Of a stretch of DNA of 64,000 nt, positions 61,801 to 64,000 are shown in pieces; within the stretch, counting starts at the first letter, position 1; each line of letters opens with the position of its first letter. A model generated the notes under the pieces. It made no database searches and had not been told where the DNA came from. It saw only the letters and a program-made list of their open reading frames with translations. A program made the translations under genes and the position numbers. The DNA comes from Macrotrachela quadricornifera (lineage: Eukaryota > Rotifera > Eurotatoria > Philodinida > Philodinidae): the NCBI GenBank assembly GCA_022393335.1, contig JAJEKB010020803.1, positions 756,940-820,939 of the forward strand, in the 5' to 3' direction.

Positions 61801-64000
61801 GATCTGAGATCTGTTTTGCTTGTTGTTCATTTTCTTTTTTAGCATTAGTTTGATTTTTTGTAGCGATTTCAAGTTTTTTGATTAATTCTTGTTTTTCTAT
61901 TTCTTTCATTTCAATAAGTTTGGCATTATTTATTTCCATGTTATTTATTTGTTTAGCAAGATCTGCTATTTCTTTGATCTTTTTCGTTTTTTCTTCTTCG
62001 ATTTCATATTTTCTTCTTTGAAGTTCTTCAGTTTTTTGTTTCATTTCTTTATTAGCGTTTTGCTTCATTTGATTTATTTCTTGTTCAAGTTTTAAGATTT
62101 CGTCAGATTTATCTTGTCTTTCTTTTTGAGCTTCATCATAGGCATTTTTAGTAGTAAGAAGTTCTTTTTCGAGATTTTGATTTTCTTTCTCCTTCTCTTC
62201 TAATTCCTTTTTAATTCTCTCTACCACTTCAGTAGTCTCTTCGATTTTCTGTTCCATATTTGTTGATAACATTTTAAGATCTGCAATTTTAATTGTTTGT
62301 TCTTCGAGAGATATTTGGTTTGATAAACTAGTACTTGTTGTTGGTTCTTCCTGTAACATATGAGCAAGACTTTTTTCATGTGTATTCAGTAGTGTCGTCA
62401 TTGAAAAAGATTCAATTGATGATTGATCAATGCTTTGATTATCTGTAGTTGTCGAATTAGTATCTTTCTCATTTTTAATATCATATAATGACCAATGTCC
62501 ATCCTGTGAAGATTCAATATTCTAAATAAAACAAAAGAAATTTTGTTTTAAATTTATCGTTAGTCGATACAGAATTTGATTGTCTACATATTGTTATAAG
62601 TTAGTTTAAAATAAAAGTAACGCTCATCTGAAAACTCGCTCAGCTCTTTCTCGTAGAAATCGTGTTTTTAAACTACCATCATGCTATTCATTTATAAAAT
62701 TAAAAAAATCGAAAGTCAGATTCAAGTTCCACAACTTCACCTACCTTTGACCAAACTTCATAAAAACAAATAGCTTTTATTAAAAATTTGTCGTTTGTTT
62801 AAAAAATTCAGGTTCAAAAAACTTTTAGAAAACAGGATTCAAATTTGAATTCCTCGTCCTCGATTACCCTTCGAACAACTCTGATAATTTTCTTTTTTTG
62901 TAAAGTAGTCCTTCGTGTAAGAAAATGATCCTCAAAAAAAATTTCAAGAAAATAACATCAGATTCGAATTCCTCGACTTCGATTACCCTTTGGTTAAGTT
63001 TTAATGGATAATATTAATAAAATGTTTTTTTGACCTTGTGCGGACATACAAGCAATCAATCAGACAATTTATGTTTGCAAGACTCTTCTCTACGAGAAAA
63101 GGAAAAATCAGAGACGATTTTAATAGACTTTATTCTGTAATATAATATCTGAAGTATTTTGTTAAAATATTTTTTGAAAAATCTTTCAGAAAAATAAATC
63201 AAACGTTATTTTAAATGTTGTCTATTTCATACATAAAAGAATATACATAGATTTAAAATATAATAGAAAGTTTTAAATTTAGATAAAATTTATTTACCTG
63301 ATCTGTGTTGTCATCATCATCATCGTCATCGTCATTTTTGGTTAAAATGTTTAGTGATGTAGGATCTTGATCATTTTCTTCTTCTTCTTCTTCTTCTAAT
63401 AGATCATCATCTGATTTTAAATTTGATGTTGTATGAATGATTTTTGATATTTCTCTCGATCGTTTTGTTGTAAAAGGTATTGGTTGAACATGAGTTAAAC
63501 TATCATAATTATCAAGTTCATAGATTTTGTTTTGACAGCGTTCATCATTCGAAATTATCTTTGGAATCCATCGTATGTAACCAAATATTGTTTTGTCTCT
63601 ATTTTCAAATGTAAACTCTTGAAGATCAAATATCAAATCAAGTCCTACAAATTGTAGATCGAACTTGATCTGCTTTCGTCGATAATTCATGGCTTTGTCG
63701 AGTTGTGAATTGGTATTTCTCGTACAGTTATACCAACATTTAAGCTGTAATTGAAAGTGACTACCATAAACTGTTGGTATCTGAATTATTTTCATAGGTT
63801 GTTGACTTTCTGTTTTGATTTCAGTATGTTTAATAAGCATTATTTGCCATCGTGCAAAACAATCAAAATTAAAAATGGATGAACCACGACATCGAACCCA
63901 TGCATTGGAATTTGTTGGATCACGATTCCTACCAGATCGGTAAAATTTAATAATTGAAACACTATAAATATTTGGAGGTGTGCCCAAATAGACTGAACGT
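49403..64000 (-). CDS. Giant fusion protein: coiled coil + DEAH helicase + nucleotidyltransferase-like + PARP; 5' end beyond window, 2,018 aa visible
   Basis: Exons 5' to 3': 63999-63298 (open to the edge), 62521-60856, 59841-58723, 58580-57333, 53982-52921, 49662-49403. All introns are GT..AG; the first junction is phase 0, the other four phase 1, and the joined frame has no stop. Residues 1-234: unknown fold ending in Glu and Asp runs. About 300-500: long charged coiled coil. P-loop STGSGKST across exons 2-3 (~786-793); TQPRR (Ia); DEVH (889-892); SAT (~924); TTVAETSLT (V); QRLGRLGR (VI, ~1084-1091); then HA2- and OB-like regions: a DEAH/HrpA-type RNA helicase. About 1645-1742: GGFVRD, ADLDCH and FTMD, like the metal-binding head of CCA-adding/poly(A) polymerases. 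C-terminus: PARP with LFHGT (His 1906), GAYFADDPAKSH (Tyr 1937) and NEYIVY (Glu 1999), the H-Y-E triad. The protein is probably an ATP-driven RNA-binding enzyme with ADP-ribosyl transfer and possibly nucleotidyl transfer. The weak point is the two ~3.3-kb introns; transcript data would settle it. Confidence 0.82.
49845..49873. repeat. (TA)n microsatellite
   Basis: About 14 uninterrupted TA units inside the last intron of the large fusion gene. Confidence 0.95.
50790..50940. repeat. Half copy of the 35558-36164 foldback family
   Basis: Blocks AGCCGTGGTCCTCCTTAGGTTCACC, split here as GCCGTGGTCCTCC and GGTTCACC, then GACTTGAAACTTTGTA, AGATCTTAATGAG and GAAAGTTTCAGATC, follow the same order as one arm at 35690-35830. 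No inverted partner is present nearby. It lies in the last intron of the fusion gene. Confidence 0.65.
51030..51955. repeat. CGGTTAACCG-rich element with a central palindrome
   Basis: Both flanks (51040-51170 and 51660-51955) are dense in short motifs such as ACCGGTGGTTAA, CGGTTAACCG, GCGGTAAACCG and GGTTTACC. A palindrome is centred near 51788, with arms 51715-51785 and 51795-51870 sharing TCTTTATGTTGTTTAT. Short-motif-rich ends of this sort are typical of non-autonomous hAT-like elements. It lies within the last intron of the fusion gene. Confidence 0.6.
51969..52441. repeat. Foldback element, ~180-bp arms
   Basis: The left arm, about 51969-52150, and the right arm, about 52265-52441, are inverted repeats. 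Shared: CAACGCTGATAGCTAACGAG, ATTTATCTTTCGAATATTGT, CAGTCGGTTGC, TTTTGCAAAACTAT-type blocks. It lies in the last intron of the fusion gene. Confidence 0.85.
54961..55520. repeat. Foldback element, ~240-bp arms
   Basis: The left arm, about 54968-55215, and the right arm, about 55295-55520, are inverted. Shared: GAGTCACACTT-type block, GTAGAGCTCAGTGA-type block, AAAGGATTTCTCCCCAT, AGAAAGTATGGAAGCTCGTT, CTTAAGAGTCTTATGATGAT, AAATTCAACCCTTCACTTAA. The frames at 54961-55173 (-) and 55193-55405 (+) are its arms. It lies in the 3.3-kb intron between the helicase and nucleotidyltransferase exons. Confidence 0.88.
55495..56272. repeat. Second inverted-repeat element adjoining/overlapping the previous one
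   Basis: The block at 55495-55605 (GTAACTACCGTATT, GGTAACTATCATGAGG, GGGTCCTCAACTG) is repeated inverted at 56117-56250. The outermost bases at 54961-55010 (AGGTAGGGATGGGACTTTAC) match in inverted form the sequence ending at 56272, so the two elements may be one nested composite. Same intron as above. Confidence 0.7.
56343..56571. repeat. MITE with GGTTCAGTTCAGTTC termini
   Basis: TAGGGGTTGGACGGTTCAGT at 56343 is mirrored by the complement of AACTGAACTAAATTGATCAA and CCCTA ending 56571. Inner blocks GTTTGAAAATTTT and AGAACGATATTACTCAATA are also mirrored. It lies in the same large intron. Confidence 0.75.
60045..60717. repeat. MITE-like insertion in the helicase P-loop intron
   Basis: CCTAGTGAATGTACTGAG at about 60045 is exactly complementary to CTCAGTACATTCACTAGG at 60700-60717. 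The rest of the intron is non-coding. The insertion explains why this intron is about 1 kb while its neighbour (58724-58580) is about 140 bp. Confidence 0.7.
62640..63010. repeat. Degenerate tandem repeat, locus 3 of 3 (in first visible intron of the fusion gene)
   Basis: Blocks such as CAAATTTGAATTCCTCGTCC / TCGATTACCCTTCG (about 62845) and CAGATTCGAATTCCTCGACT / TCGATTACCCTTTGG (about 62960) repeat every ~115 bp and match the family at 14450-15150. Confidence 0.55.

Noticed and set aside
1..64000. CRISPR array, bacterial operon or phage origin
   Set aside because: Spliced genes, eukaryotic transposons and animal domains; no regular direct repeats with unique spacers.

Overview
The window is eukaryotic and animal-like. 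It is A+T-rich, its genes are split by short GT..AG introns, and it is packed with DNA transposons and inverted repeats. The gene content best fits a bdelloid rotifer: a rotifer-style class A GPCR, WWE + ADP-ribosyltransferase genes, a relic of a rotifer F-box-like family, an LRR gene with one exon per repeat, an astacin protease, and an intronless FAD monooxygenase of bacterial/fungal type. Species cannot be read from the sequence, and another rotifer group is possible. All calls come from reading the sequence; no database search was run.

Layout. 1-389 (-): start of a GPCR gene cut by the window edge. 1895-3051: dead mariner element. 5800-6291: inverted-repeat element. 6624-9359 (+): intact 18-exon LRR gene built from a ~139-bp exon+intron unit. 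9.9-11.1 kb: MITE-like element and a tRNA-derived SINE. 11866-12952 (-): complete six-exon astacin gene with a TATA box. 14.4-16.6 kb: degenerate satellite, second SINE copy, palindromic foldback element. 17044-18216 (+): first WWE-ART gene. 18.8-24.5 kb: foldback element, F-box relic, 2.7-kb hAT element, inverted duplication of an unknown reading frame. 26919-28205 (+): FAD monooxygenase. 28.2-38.5 kb: almost only foldback/MITE elements plus one small Cys/His-rich gene at 34433-34801 (-). 38791-39867 (+): second WWE-ART gene. 40.8-48.2 kb: large palindrome, third SINE copy, deleted pogo/Tigger element, broken fatty-acid desaturase, satellite.

49403-64000 (-): one very large gene, open at the right edge. 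Six exons join in consistent phase into at least 2,018 residues. The order is an unknown N-terminal region with an acidic stretch, a ~200-residue coiled coil, a complete DEAH-type helicase with HA2/OB-like regions, a nucleotidyltransferase-like domain (GG..RD, DxD and a third Asp), and a C-terminal PARP catalytic domain with an H-Y-E triad. Four of its five introns are filled with foldback elements, satellite or MITE sequence. This RNA helicase + nucleotidyltransferase + PARP fusion is the strongest candidate for an undescribed system.

Together the genes suggest an accessory, transposon-rich region. It holds ADP-ribosylation genes (two WWE-ARTs and one PARP fusion), an LRR protein and a probable transferred oxidoreductase, separated by decaying mobile DNA.
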